Shown: piece by piece, positions 10,742 to 21,512 of the stretch
How positions within the stretch are numbered: the stretch's first letter is position 1
Layout of the letters: the number at the start of each line of letters is the position of its first letter
Assembly (NCBI GenBank): GCA_014905825.1
Contig: JACGCN010000013.1
Location: 992,001 to 1,056,000 of the forward strand
From: Lyophyllum atratum
Lineage: Eukaryota > Basidiomycota > Agaricomycetes > Agaricales > Lyophyllaceae
DNA: 64,000 bases
Reading direction: 5' to 3'
The notes under the pieces: generated by a model
Databases searched by the model: none
What the model saw: the letters and a program-made list of their open reading frames with translations, nothing else
What the model was told of the DNA's origin: nothing
Position numbers and translations under genes: made by a program

Positions 10742-12639
10742 TCATATGTCGAAGAACGGTCGCTCGCTGTTCTGCTGCTGCTGCTGCTGTTGCTGCTGTG
10801 CAAACGGATTGGTCCCAGACTTCTGTGCGATGACGCGAGCGGCATCCGTGTGTCCGTATCTACGATGAAAACACGAACGTTAGGGCGGAAAGTCATAGAT
10901 TGATAGCAAGGTAAACGCACCTCAGTGCACCGAAATTTCCGAAGGTATCCGTGCCGTCGTCCCTGTTCGCGAACAAGTTGGCCAAGTTCTGCTCGTTTTG
11001 GTCGAGATCCTTCTTCGTCTTAACCTGCAGCTGCTTCTGTCCTTGGTTCTGTTGGTTCTGATAGGGATTTGCGGATGACGGCGGCACGGGGGAGGACTGC
11101 GAGAGGGAAGACAGATGGGAATCGGTGTGGGTGTCGTACGTGCCCACGAGGTTGAAGGACGGTGCCTGCTTTTGCACGGGGGAGTAGGACGGGTTGGGGG
11201 TCGGGGATGGGGCGAAAGGGTTGTTCGACCTAAGACATTGTGAGATATTATGTAGGTGGGCGAGAGTGTGAGGAGGACCTACCCAAATCCTGTGGGCTGT
11301 GCTGTGAGCTGCTGGGGCGCGAACAAACTGTTCTGTTGTTGTTGTTGTTGCTGCTGCTGCTGCATTTGGATAAGTTGTTGTTGTCGCATCCACTCTTCCT
11401 GTTGGGCCTGTTGTTGCTGCGCCTGCTGCTGCTGTTGAAGAAATAACTGCTGCTGGCGCATGTACTCCGCCTAAGACGCAACAGTTGTTCAGTGAAGTCA
11501 TACACCTGGGGGATGGGCAAACAAGGTACCTGAGCAGCCTCTTGATCCGCTTGCTGTTGGTACGGATTGAAGGACGTGAATTGGGGTTGCATTTGTGTGA
11601 ATTGGGGTTGAATCTGAGTGAATTGAGGTTGCAGGCCAGTAGCATATGGTGTAGGGTCCGAGAAAGGGAAAGGATTAGTCGGCGTCGGCGGCGGTCTGTA
11701 GAACGTAGAAGCATCGTTCTATCAGCATTCAATACAACAGGTAACATTACGCACAGTTGGTTCTGGTCGTCGAATAATGCGGATGCATTTGAATCCTCGA
11801 CGAGATTCTTCCTCTTCGCCTCCTCCTCCTCACTCATCTTGAGGGCCCTCTGTAAGTCCCTCTCCTCGTTTGAAAGCTGCTCCGCAGCTAGCGAGCGCTT
11901 GCTCTCCTCGATCGCCTTTCTGAGCTCGTCTTCATCCCTATTCGGCCGCTTTCCCGCTAATGAGCCATTGGGAACGGGTTCATGACGTTTGCGTTGATGC
12001 TCATCCCCTTCTTCATCAGCCCCTCCGGCACCCCGTATCATCCGATCGCGCATGGACGCCCGTGCACGCCGTTCTTCTCGAAGACGAGACTCATCCAAGA
12101 GCAGGTTCGTGATGTCTTTGGCCTTCTGTCGGACGTTGCCCCCTTGATCTTTCCCATCCTCGTCGATATATTGGAACTCCTTTAGTGTCTTAATGATGTA
12201 GGCATTATCCCGGAAGTAGATGACAACGTTTTCGGAGCCCTGGTGGAGGCAGTAGTCCAAGACCGTAAGACTCTATGCACGAACGGAGGGTTGAATCAGT
12301 ACAATAGCTCCCTGCCACACCACCGATCGCTGCAACATACCTTGAAGACATGGCGCCAATTCTTGCCCTTGTCGTTAAGCCGTTTATCGAGCATCTCCAT
12401 GATCTCCACGAAATCACCCCTTCGATGAAGATTCATGGTGTCAGAACTATCACATCTCGATGAAAGTGCCTCCAATGACTCAACTGGTTATAGGTCATCT
12501 GCGCGATTTCGTTCATCTGGGTGCCCGACGGTCCCCAGGGGTCGTTGGAGGTGGCATCGCGGACCTTTGCCTGCGTGTCCGAGTAGCCTTTTGTGTAGTT
12601 TTTCGTTACACGAAGGGCAGCCTTGCCGAAGTGTTGCAT
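10742..12639 (-). CDS. ENT1: Epsin-type endocytic adaptor (ENTH domain)
   Basis: The start is the ATG of MQHFGKAALRVTKNYTKGYS at 12639. The first 140-150 residues are a standard ENTH domain that binds PtdIns(4,5)P2 at the plasma membrane: ATSNDPWGPSGTQMNEIAQ, then VLDYCLHQGSENVVIYFRDN and IKTLKEFQYIDEDGKDQG. Two ubiquitin-interacting motifs follow (DELRKAIEESKRSLA and ERDLQRALKMSEEEE). A long disordered tail is dominated by glutamine and carries three NPF motifs for EH-domain partners (TNPFPF, NNPFAP and TNPFAQ near the C-terminus), giving the usual epsin order. About seven small introns interrupt the gene; the last exon ends at TGA 10744-10742 after SERPFFDI. The product is about 500 residues. 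Expected role: cargo and ubiquitin recognition in clathrin-mediated endocytosis and actin coupling. ENT1 and ENT2 are not separable here. Confidence 0.93.
11325..11460 (-). repeat. Glutamine-codon (CAG/CAA) tract in epsin
   Basis: On the minus strand this segment is an imperfect CAG/CAA repeat coding long Gln runs separated by EEWMR and LIQM. A second, shorter run of CAG codons at about 10770-10800 precedes the last NPF-containing exon end. Trinucleotide tracts of this kind often vary in length between strains. They fall entirely in the disordered tail, where length changes would be tolerated. Confidence 0.8.
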
Positions 12640-12739
12640 GGTTAGTGCCACAGAAAGAAACGGACGGAGACACTTAAGACTGTGCGTCGCACAGCCTCAA
12701 TTCGATGACTTGGGTACACTATTGATGCTAACAAATATA

Positions 12740-12820
12740 ACACCGATGGTGAAGTGGTTATCATGCTTGCCTTCCATTCTCCGGTAGCAAGCGGCACGGG
12801 TTCGATTCCCGTTCGGTGTA
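12740..12820 (+). tRNA. tRNA-Gly (anticodon UCC) with a 9-nt intron
   Basis: The acceptor strands ACACCGA (12740-12746) and TCGGTGT (12813-12819) pair perfectly, with discriminator A at 12820. The D-arm has the usual GTGAAGTGGTTATCA form. The anticodon stem is CTTGC/GCAAG (12766-12770 with 12787-12791). The T-arm ACGGG-TTCGATT-CCCGT is canonical. Anticodon TCC is at 12773-12775. The loop has nine extra bases (12777-12785) at the canonical 37/38 intron site. A short T run follows at 12825-12828 as a likely Pol III stop. The first base A instead of G is slightly unusual for glycine tRNA but is matched by its partner. Confidence 0.9.
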
Positions 12821-12933
12821 ATACTTTTGCATTTCCTTGCTTTTGTGCTCCAGGTCTTTTGTCACTCACCTAACATGAGGAGGCCACCATGCTGACGACT
12901 CAGTCCACTTGTTCATCTCAACCTCTACTTACC

Positions 12934-13604
12934 ATGGGAACAGCGAGACCTTCGAAACGGCGAAAACTGGTTGTAGCCTCGCAGCCGTCCCCAAACATTC
13001 TTTCAAAGAATGCTCTGAAACCTGTGACATTCAAGACTGCTATGCCCAGTTGTGTGTCGTGCCATCGCGCACTGAACACTGCACACGGTCTGCCCATTGT
13101 CTGTGCTCAGTAAGTGCTAGAGACGACCTGGAATGACCATGCGAGTTACAATGTAAATCATCACCTAGGTGCTCCTCTCCGACCTGCGCCATCTGCTCTC
13201 GCACATGCACCGCGTCTTTGACTTCAATGCCACCAACACCTTACCTGACAAGGTCGCCGACGCCATGTCCATCTCCACCGCTCTCGCCTCAGCGCTCCGC
13301 TCTCACCCTCAATTCCATGAACACCAACACGAGCGATCCCCAGCGTTCCACTCCGACGCTGCCGGGGAGTAATGAGAAGAGGAAGAAAGGCGCCGACGAG
13401 GATAATCAAGATTACTCCTCGGATGGTTGGATACAAAGCCTAGGTGAATTTGATCTCGCGCGGGGATGTGGTAGAACGGTCTGTCGAAATTGTTGCACGG
13501 AGAACATAGAGAGGTGAGTTCTAATCGTCTGATCACCGCCATACCTCTGAACAAAGAAATCCAGTGCTTCGACAACATGCCATGACTGCGCGGGCAGTTA
13601 CTGA
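12934..13604 (+). CDS. Small Cys-rich putative zinc-binding protein
   Basis: I chose ATG 12934, which sits in a strong ACCATGG context and gives MGTARPSKRRK. An in-frame ATG at 12889 would add 15 residues but crowds the tRNA gene. Two introns (13110-13168 and 13514-13564) join three exons and end at TGA 13602-13604, giving about 180 residues. A basic, possibly nuclear N-terminus precedes a dense set of Cys pairs: CVSCHRA, CAQCSSPTCAICSRTC, then a Ser/Pro/Thr-rich and Lys-rich linker, and finally GCGRTVCRNCC and TTCHDC at the C-terminus. The pairs are spread across all three exons, which supports the splice model and suggests one zinc-ribbon or treble-clef fold bridging a disordered insert. 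I do not recognise the family by name. A nuclear regulatory role is only an inference from the basic stretch and Cys pattern. Confidence 0.6.
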
Positions 13605-14324
13605 CATTCTACACGCGTTTTTCCTTTTCTATGTCTTTGTTCTCGATGCTCTGCCCACCTCCGCCTCATTCTCCTCCTTCTCCCTCCTCTTCTTAGTTTC
13701 GCGATCGCACTGTATTTACTTATCCATCCTACTTTAGTCTACTGCATCACTACATACATATCCACTACAATCATTTACTACGTATCACTCACCGAAATTC
13801 GGTTTACTTACACCTCACGTCACCATGCCACACATGTTACTTAGTATAACTCTCATCCATATCACACGCCAGATCACAACTGTCCACAAATCATGTTCTT
13901 TACAAAGCGAATTAAATTACGTGCTGAAAATCAAAAATTCCTGCGTTAATCCTCCATGTAATGGGGTATATGTATGTGATCCAAGCTGATTACAGTGGCC
14001 GTGCCCAAACAAGCACCACGGCAGGCGTTCATGGCTCCAGCAAACCCAGCGAGGACCGTCAAAAAATCCCTTTCTAAGCATGCAACCCCAAAAAATCCCA
14101 AGATTAGAAGAAGTATCATCCCATCCCCATGGTCCACGTAGCCGCAGCGCATATCTACCAAGAAAGCAAGAAACTCAAAGGATTCCCGCAACCAGCGGAC
14201 TCCGATCCAACACTGGCACCGGGTGCTGCAAGGCCGTGTGAGAGATGATAGGGCAGTGGTCTGGTGACGGCAAAGAGGTCTAGCCTGGGTATATTGTTCG
14301 TCGAGTGTTGAGGGTCAAGTCCTC
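13605..14324. other. Intergenic, convergent 3' regions
   Basis: About 0.7 kb between the converging Cys-rich gene and the P450. The first half is C/T- and A/T-rich, as expected of 3' sequences. No gene, tRNA or repeat is seen. Confidence 0.45.
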
Positions 14325-16634
14325 TCATGAATTTGCCTTGTGGAAACGGACCCACATTCCACCCTGCAAAAAAAACCACAATGTCAGAAATCAATCAGAA
14401 CCCACGATCATGAGGCTGACCTTGACATAGAGGGTCATCGCAGCGGCGGGCCAGATTTTCTCTGTCGCTTGCCGACCATGCCGTTCCTTCCACTCCGGCG
14501 GAGGCATAGAGCCTTCAGGCTGGACCTCAGGTGCCAGGGTAAACCTGTCGAACTGTTGCAGCAGCCTTACGAGGAAATATGACGTTTCATTGTATGCATA
14601 GTTCTGCCCGATGCACTAGATCCAGGCAATCCTTCAGTATACGAAACAAGCCAGAATCATAGATCTTACTATACGCGGCCCAGCGCTGAAGGGTGCGAAC
14701 ATGGCGGGATTAGCGACGAACTTCGCGATCCGCTTGGGATCTAACCAGCGCTCGGGGTCGAACGCATCGGCGTCGGGTCCCCATAAGGCCTTGTTCCGCT
14801 GGACGATGAGGGGTAGGTAGATGATAGTCGTGCTGCCAGGCATGTACAGCGGCCGCCGGTCCTGTTCAGGATATGTGGGGTCCGAGGGCGGCAAGACACA
14901 GGGCTCTGGCCGCGACTCACGGAGTTTAAAGGCACAGGGGGGAACAGCCGCATTGTCTCGTTTATGACTGCCCGCACTGGGGAGTGTCGAGATAGCAATC
15001 AGAACGTGTTTTGCAAATTACGAGTGGATTGGGCAGGTGGAGTACGCACTGTATTTGAGATTTTTGATCTGGTCGTAGGTGGGCGGGGCAGACGGTCCGC
15101 AGTGCTCCAGGACCTCGGCACGTAGTCGCTCCGCGACGTGCGGATATATGGCCATGAAGTAGGTGATATAGGTCAGCACACATGCGGTCTAATAGTATTG
15201 GAGAGGATATGAGCGGGGTTGCAAGGTGCTGAGAGGGGAATTATACGAACAGTGTCCCTCGCCGCAAGGAGCATGCTGAGCAATTGATCACGGATCAGGA
15301 TAGGGTCTGTATCCACAGGTCAGAAAATTTGGCTTCAGACAGGTGGAAGGGAAAATTTCCTACCATCAGTGCTGTCGACTAGGTGCTGTAGGAATGTTTT
15401 GTCCGCAATGCCATTGGATATGCCCGCTTTTTGGGAGTGAGCCTTGTCCGCCAATGCCTGCCCCACGAGGGGATCCAGCCACTTCTGGACGACCTCCATG
15501 TACGGTATCATCTTGTCGCCGAAAATTTCAAACAGAGGCCAGAGATATCCGATTCGAGCTCTCGTTGTGACGATTTGCTGAGCCATCTCGAACGCCCCAG
15601 TGAATGAGCCCCACTCATCCAGGGTAGCAGAGCCTTTCGGGCCCATGGGCGTTTTGCCTGGAATAGGCAGGGCTGAGGAGAGGGTATCTAGGTTCTTGCC
15701 AAAGAGGAACTCGGATGCTGCGTCTATCGTGAAACGAGCATAAAGATCCTGGGCTTCGCTGGGCTGGTTAGCGCCTTCGGAAGCAGACAAGAGTGCCAGT
15801 GTCCGTGCGCTATGCTTTTCGAAGATTTCAAAGTCTGATATCCGTTCACGAGCAAAGAAAGGTCGTGCGATGCTCCGATGCTGTAAGAAATATGTCGGTT
15901 CCGGGTCATCTCATCAGCGTATGCAGCAACGCACCATTTTCCAAACCTAGAACGTGGTCATCAAGGGCCAATCTTATAATGGAAGTTTAAAATGTTACTT
16001 ACATCATCGTCGCGGTTGAAGATGCCTTCGCCTAAAAATGTTTCCCTGGTATGAAGTTGAGAATGGGCTATTGAAGTAGAAAAAGCAAGATAGTGACAAA
16101 CATTCGTTCCTTTTGAGCTCGACCTCTCCAAAAGTGACGGAACCCAGTGGCCAGGACGAACTTAGCGTGCTCCTGATCCATGGATATTATCTAACAAAAG
16201 CATAATTTCAAGCTCAACCTTCCCGGTTCATTTTTAGTAGTATAAGATATACACACATGGTCAGACCAGAGAATTCGGGTATTGAGCGTAGTACACTCGT
16301 ACTCCTCGAAGAGTTTAAGATACACGTCGAGCACATAGCTCGTTTTGAAGGCCTTCAACATTTTGACAAGGATATCGATATTTCCAGGCCATTTCCCGAC
16401 TATTCGGGGAATAGATTTGGCTCCTAGTCGTGCTGCCTCACGATCCTGAAGGCGTTTCGAGATAGCCCCTTTGGCGGAAGCCCATGCGATGACAAAACCA
16501 AGATGTACAGGCACGGCAAAAGACCCAAGGCGCGTCTGGAAAAACCTCAAGACGACGGAGAGCACCAGCACAGGGAGCACTATCGTGCGACACAGATCGA
16601 GGCAGAGCCGAACACGGTAGCGGGCAGGGTTCAT
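14325..16634 (-). CDS. Cytochrome P450, CYP63-like (CYP52 clan) monooxygenase
   Basis: The start is ATG 16634 (MNPARYRVRLCLDLCRTIVL), with a membrane anchor within the first 40 residues. An open frame runs further upstream but without an ATG. Landmarks in order: substrate-recognition region MDQEHAKFVLATGFRHFW, VWKMHRSIARPFF, the I-helix LLSMLLAARDT (about 15260), ExxR in VINETMRLFPPVP (about 14960), the PERF-like region FDPERWLDP, and the haem loop FSAGPRICIGQNYAYNE. That loop is split by an intron directly before the ligand Cys (acceptor about 14620) and shows FxxGxRxCxG. The gene ends at TGA 14327-14325. The N-terminal and helix-C sequences resemble CYP63 of white-rot fungi, enzymes linked to omega- or in-chain hydroxylation of alkanes, fatty acids and xenobiotics. 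All catalytic signatures are present, so it is probably functional. It needs a P450 reductase encoded elsewhere. Confidence 0.9.
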
Positions 16635-17688
16635 GAGGCAAGTGAGTATGGAGGAAAGTAACGGAGGGAAGTTCGGCTTCTTATGCAAAGGCACGACAGA
16701 AGAATTCTGCCGTCGTTATTAGCAAGAGACAGTGCTTTGTTGGAGCATGTAGTTTCCCGTCCCGTAGGAATATCAGATGTGTACGAGACATCACGAAATC
16801 ACATCGCAAGAGTGGCAGTTCACTTGGTCAGGCAACTCAGTGACCGCGATCGTGGCCAAACGGCGTAATGTTGGCACAAACACATCGGACCCTTCTTTCG
16901 ACCGACATCCGCATCATTTCTCGGCAAGTCGGCGTCTATCAAACCAAAAACTAGCCGGAAAGTAGGGCCGCATTTGTCTACCGTGTGGTCACAATTTTCT
17001 TTCCTGACCAATCTTATCCTTAATGACCTCACTTTCACTCCAACGCCGACGACGGAATGAACGTTACTTGGGCCTGCATGGTACTATCCCGCAGGCGCTT
17101 AAAAATTCGCCGACCTGGCCTGGAACATGCGCTGACGATGAGCATGGAGCACGGAGCATCGCTGGCGGTACATCGTAAGGGCGCACCAGTTCTTTATCTG
17201 TCGATGTAACTGAAATCTGGGATAGCTTTGTTCTGATTAGGCTCTCGTCCGTTTTTGCTAAGTTCTTGACATCAAAGCCCAAGATCTGGCACTCAAGTCT
17301 GATGGCAAGTTGAGATCTGTGGGAATGGTTCCTGGGAACTTCAATCAACTGCCAATTGTAGCGTTCTTCTCTCCAGATTCCAGAAGGCGGTCAGTGAATA
17401 TTTGAATGGCTGATAGCATTGTAGCCTGCTCCAAGCACCCTGGCGGAGCGCGGAAGTTGGAACGCCGGGATCGTCAAAGGGGGATGTCTGCCTATTCGTT
17501 CTCCAAAGGTTATCTTGTTCTCGAGGCCGATCTAGGTGCCTCGGTGTTCAAGGACATGCAACTTGGGTGCCGGCATTTTAGATCACAAGACCGGCGGAAG
17601 ATAGTATGTAACCCCTTCTGCCAGTGAAGATGTTCGTCAGCGTTCCTAGTGGCTGTTCAATGAGCACATACCTCTCCCGGAAAGGCCT
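16635..17688. other. 1 kb without a supported gene, upstream of the P450
   Basis: This contains the P450 promoter side. A minus-strand open frame at 17064-17348 and a plus-strand one at 17406-17627 show no family similarity. I leave both out. Confidence 0.4.
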
Positions 17689-17991
17689 CTAGGTATCCAC
17701 CGTGACGTCTCTCGGAAGCTGATCTGCACTCTTGTTCTCATTGAAGTGCTTGGCTAGCACGTCACTCCGACGGCTATTCCGGGAAGGACGACTTGCACCT
17801 GTGTATTCAAGGCACGTCGAAGAGTTCTTGACATGGCGCCCGTAGGCGTATTCTCGACTTCCTGGATCAGTCAAGTTCAATTTGGGGCATGACGCTGTGA
17901 ATTCGTCAGGGTCGTCAAGATCCTGCCACAGTATGTCATTCCGAAAATCGATTATCTCTCTCAGCGAAGCGCCTAGAGCACTCGTGGTCAT
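17689..17991 (-). CDS. Hypothetical protein, 100 residues, unsupported by homology
   Basis: The frame opens at ATG 17991-17989 in a fair context (GGTAAATGACC). It codes a hydrophilic, acidic then basic protein with motifs such as LREIIDFRNDILWQDLDDPD and KHFNENKSADQLPRD. There is no signal peptide, membrane helix or Cys pattern. A GTATGT just beyond the stop hints that the real gene may splice onward. It may be a remnant of a larger gene or chance; I recognise no family. Confidence 0.25.
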   Translation of the reverse strand: MTTSALGASLREIIDFRNDILWQDLDDPDEFTASCPKLNLTDPGSREYAYGRHVKNSSTCLEYTGASRPSRNSRRSDVLAKHFNENKSADQLPRDVTVDT

Positions 17992-18653
17992 TTACCAATG
18001 TGCCATGACACTAGGAGTTTTTGCATGGCGTTGACCACGGGTCTATGGACGGGGTCATTTAATCAAACTTTTCGGAGGAACATAAAGCTGCGGAAGCAAA
18101 TACAGGAAGCGCCCATTCATGACTTGCTATTTATAACGATCAATCGCGCCGAAATTGACTGGGAAGGGGCTTACTATGGCTTTTCAATAAAATGGTCTCA
18201 AGTTTCGCACGTCATCTCCCGAGATCACCCACGGAGGCCAGCTCAGCATGCTGGCACTGCGGCGCATAATCATCCAATACATTTTGTTGAAACAGCACCT
18301 GAAATAACCGCACCGAGAACACCTGGCGTGCTGGCACGCCGCTGACCATACTGCGTGTGCGTGTGCACGCGGATAGCATGACCTGGGCATGCGTACATCG
18401 TGACGCGGGCGTTTATCAGCGCCGACTTGCCAACATCATCCTGGTGATCGAGTTATGTATTAGGTAGCGTGCTTATATCCGCATTGGGTGTCCGAGAGAG
18501 GCGTGCTGCGTTGGAGAGGCTCGCAGCTAGGCCACCCAGGACGCTACGGTTATCTTCGGGAGATAGAAGGTGTGGTTGCGTATGCAAATGGGCTTGTGCG
18601 GTGCTGATATCCGCATGGACTATGTTCTCAACCCACATTTTCCTGAAGCAGAG
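17992..18653. other. Intergenic, no supported gene
   Basis: There are GTGTGCGTGTGCACG-type alternating purine/pyrimidine words at 18352-18372 and two similar copies of a 'gatatccgcat' word near 18470 and 18606. Nothing codes convincingly, although the 18654-18997 candidate may extend into the right end by splicing at a CTACTAAC branch site (about 18654). Confidence 0.35.
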
Positions 18654-18997
18654 TTAGTAGGGCCTGGGATCTTGTGAACTATTTGCGTGAGGAAGCGCGA
18701 AGGCTTGATGAGTCCCGGCGGATTGGACTGGCGCTGATAGCACACCGAGAAGTTGGTTGAACTGAGATATCGATTTGGTCATTCGAGCTTGAACACGTCG
18801 CCCGCGGCTTTCTGGAAGGACTATTCGTCTGGGATATGGGTCAAGTGAGCATGGGGTTGGCAGATTAGAAATGATAGGACTTACACGGAGTATCGAAATA
18901 TCTGGTTGACCAGAGGAAATGGAGTAAAGTGAAGGATGTGTAAGATGATCATAGCTGGGTAAGTATATCCAATAGCGGCATCGTAAGCTTCGATAAT
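18654..18997 (-). CDS. Candidate spliced hypothetical gene with one membrane segment (ends uncertain)
   Basis: Two minus-strand blocks join cleanly over a 56-nt intron (exon 18997-18885, donor GTAAGT; exon from 18828, acceptor CCCAG). The product begins IIEAYDAAIGYTYPAM, contains a hydrophobic stretch (MIILHILHFTPFPLVNQIF), and continues RIVLPESRGRRVQARMTKSI to a TAA at 18656-18654. An upstream acceptor (GATTCAG) suggests a further 5' exon around 19030-19080, and a textbook CTACTAAC branch site with TTCAG at about 18636 suggests a 3' exon. Splice-signal quality argues for a real transcript, but I cannot name the family or fix either end. Confidence 0.35.
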
Positions 18998-19113
18998 CTG
19001 AATCGCACAGAGCTAGGTCGCGGCCAAGTTGTAAACATTCGATTAATCAAGGCGAATTCCTCGTAGTACAGAAGTAGATGGTGGTGATAACTTATCCTCC
19101 GCGAGATTGCCGA

Positions 19114-19768
19114 TCATGTGTGGCCACCAGAGGCACCTGAGGCAGAGTCCAAGGCAGCCAATTGGTCCACCAGGTCGTCCATTACCGACCTGGTGTGCCT
19201 ATGGCCTGGAATAGGTGCCTCTGGAGGCTGAGGAGCGCTCCCCGTTCTGGTAGGGACAAGCACAGACCCCTGTGGCTCGAACCCAGGCGCAATTCTCCGC
19301 AACGCGTCGCGTTTCCGGCGCTCTTTCTCGTCATCACGAGATCGTAGGTAGGCTTCTCGGCGGGCTGCGTGCGCGGCGATGGTGCTTCTACGAGAGGATT
19401 CTAGAGTGATGACGTGTGGTTCCAGTGTGAACGGATAGACGAACTGATAGATAGGTCAAGGTCAAAGAGAAGATGTCAGGGAGGCTTGGGCGCACGAAGA
19501 CGGTGATTTCGCTTACATAGGCGGTGACTGAGTCTGGGAGAGGGTGGATGTCAGGAGGTAGAATTACCTGGGAGTGCGGATCGGTGTTTTCCTGGGGCGC
19601 AGTTAGAATGGATGTACGCACTGGTCGTGGAACGCGGAGGCTTGGGGATTTGATCAGCGGGACATGAGATGCAGGGGCGTATTGGGCTTCGGTGATTACG
19701 TTAATTTGGTATATGGAGTCGAAGAGTCCACCGACATTGTTCTGGCATGCTTCGGCGCGTCGTTTCAC
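19114..19768 (-). CDS. Conserved-looking hypothetical protein (5' end unresolved)
   Basis: A minus-strand frame from about 19766 reads EACQNNVGGLFDSIYQINVI and then HVPLIKSPSLRVPRPVRTSI, and continues to VTAY. A GTAAGC donor at about 19520 and CTATCAG acceptor at about 19457 join it to FVYPFTLEPHVITLESSRR, then a Lys/Arg/Glu-rich helix (EKERRKRDALRRIAPGFEPQ), and end in a flexible tail at 19114. The charged helix and the FVYPFT..PH motif look selected. I have the impression of a small basidiomycete protein of unknown function but cannot name it. No start codon is resolved: an upstream frame from about 19908 (MLWYVYGQL) probably contributes a first exon through an intron I could not place. Confidence 0.45.
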
Positions 19769-20121
19769 AAAGTGTCAATGATCAAAGGGCGGGCAATGGA
19801 TGTGGAAGGTGTCAAGGCGGTGCCGCTACGATCGTCGGAAGTGGTAATACCCTGTAGATAAAACATTTGCAAACAGGGATATGTGAGTTGGCCGTATACA
19901 TACCAAAGCATACCAACCACCTGTTTGTGAGCGCAGGACTCGTGAATAGAGTAGGATAATGCGATATTTACTGCGCCTTACCACTCAGGCCAGTAGGAGG
20001 ACCGCTTCTCCGCCTACACGCTTATCTATTGAGATAAGATGGTTCCTTCTGATCCTAATACATCGCAACAAATGAAGCTTTGCGCCAACATCTCTCCTCT
20101 CGTCTAGATTTGCACACTGCA

Positions 20122-21265
20122 ATGGTATCTTCTTCATTTCCCGCTCTGCTCGCATCTGCAACGCCTATTTATCAGGGCGCCGAAGCAGCAAGTCTTCTCC
20201 TCGATCGTACATCAGATGGCGACCTAATCTCACGGACGATTGATTCGACCGACAGAAAGTCTACAAGGCAAACCTAACGCCCGATGCCCTTCCCGTCCTC
20301 TTAAAATACCGATTCAGCAAACAATATCGCCATCCGTCCCTGGACGCTTCCTTGACGCGGTCGCGTATAGCGGGCGAGGCAAGGGCGCTCCTCAAATGCC
20401 TCCGGTATGTACTTTAATTGGACTCGCGATCGTGGAATGGACGCACCGATCGGTACTCCTATCATTACGGGACTGGGATCGACGTGGAATTTTGGGATGG
20501 AGGGGGCTGATGCATTCTTCATTGTGCGCAGGTCGGGCGTGAATGTACCTGGCGTTCGGATGGTGGATGCGGCCGCTGGTGTATTGGGGATAGAATGGAT
20601 TGAAGGGAAGAGCGTTCGACGGTTGCTGCCGGGAGGTGCGGGAGATGAGGGAGAGGGTGATGAGGAAGGCGAGGATGAGCAAGATGCTGAAATAGCCGAT
20701 GCCGTGTTGAAAGAATACGGGGTGTCTGTGGGTACGTTTCAACGCGGACTCACTTGCGTGCGACCTACTGAACATCGCACAGAAACGCTGATGAGCCTAA
20801 TCGGAATTGAACTCGCGAAAATGCACGCAGCCGATATAATACACGGAGATCTGACAACGTCGAATATGATGCTTCGGCATCCAGCATCCTTCGCCTCAAA
20901 AGACGCAGAGATTTTAACGCAAGTGGTACGTCTCAGCCGTGGCTCATAAATGTAATTCTGATTCCGACGCGCCTTTCAAACAAGGTGTTGATCGACTTTG
21001 GCCTTTCGTATCATTCAAGTCTTGTGGAGGACAAGGCGGTCGACCTCTATGTCCTAGAACGCGCATTTTCATCTACACATCCGGATTCTGAGCCACTGTT
21101 CGCACTGGTGCTGACTGCGTACGGAAAGCAATTGGGTAAGGAATGGCCTCCAATCAGTCGGCGACTTGATGATGGTACTGTGAACGTCTCTCAGAATGTT
21201 GGCCATCTTTGCTCACGATACATTTAGTTCGACTTCGAGGACGAAAGCGCAGTATGGTAGGCTGA
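20122..21265 (+). CDS. BUD32: EKC/KEOPS complex atypical kinase Bud32 (PRPK)
   Basis: Six exons: 20122-20206, 20260-20404, 20532-20731, 20783-20935, 20985-21174 and 21228-21265. Every junction is GT-AG and restores the frame. Hallmarks of the family: QGAEA near the N-terminus, LLKYRFSKQYRHPSLD with the catalytic Lys, IIHGDLTTSNMML (catalytic loop), VLIDFGLSYHSSLVEDKAVD (DFG loop), and the invariant C-terminal tail VRLRGRKRSMVG. Bud32 is the ATPase subunit of KEOPS, which makes N6-threonylcarbamoyl-A37 in ANN-decoding tRNAs, and it also affects telomeres and transcription. Length (about 240 residues) is normal. One oddity is an acidic Gly/Glu/Asp insert (GDEGEGDEEGEDEQD, about residues 115-130) between the N- and C-lobes. 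CCH1 follows 250 bp downstream on the same strand. Confidence 0.94.
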
Positions 21266-21512
21266 GTAGTGTGTTTAGTATTCTATGATCATTTGGGCTG
21301 TGACGTCAAATTACAAGTTTTATGAGGCTGTACTGCACTGGTTGTCGTTAAGCAGATGGACCCTTGATGCGATTTCCCACGTTTGTAGGTGGTGACGAAA
21401 ATGGACGTCTGTAACTTGTGTTCAACGGTGGCCGTTTTGTCCGTTTCTAAGTTTCTTTTGCTTTCGGCGTCAGATAGTCGACGCGTACGATATTTTCACT
21501 TTATTTCAGCTT

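Noticed and set aside
16635..16694. Upstream extension of the P450 start to about 16694
   Set aside because: The frame is open but contains no ATG upstream of 16634; the extension would begin at GTG, which fungi rarely use.
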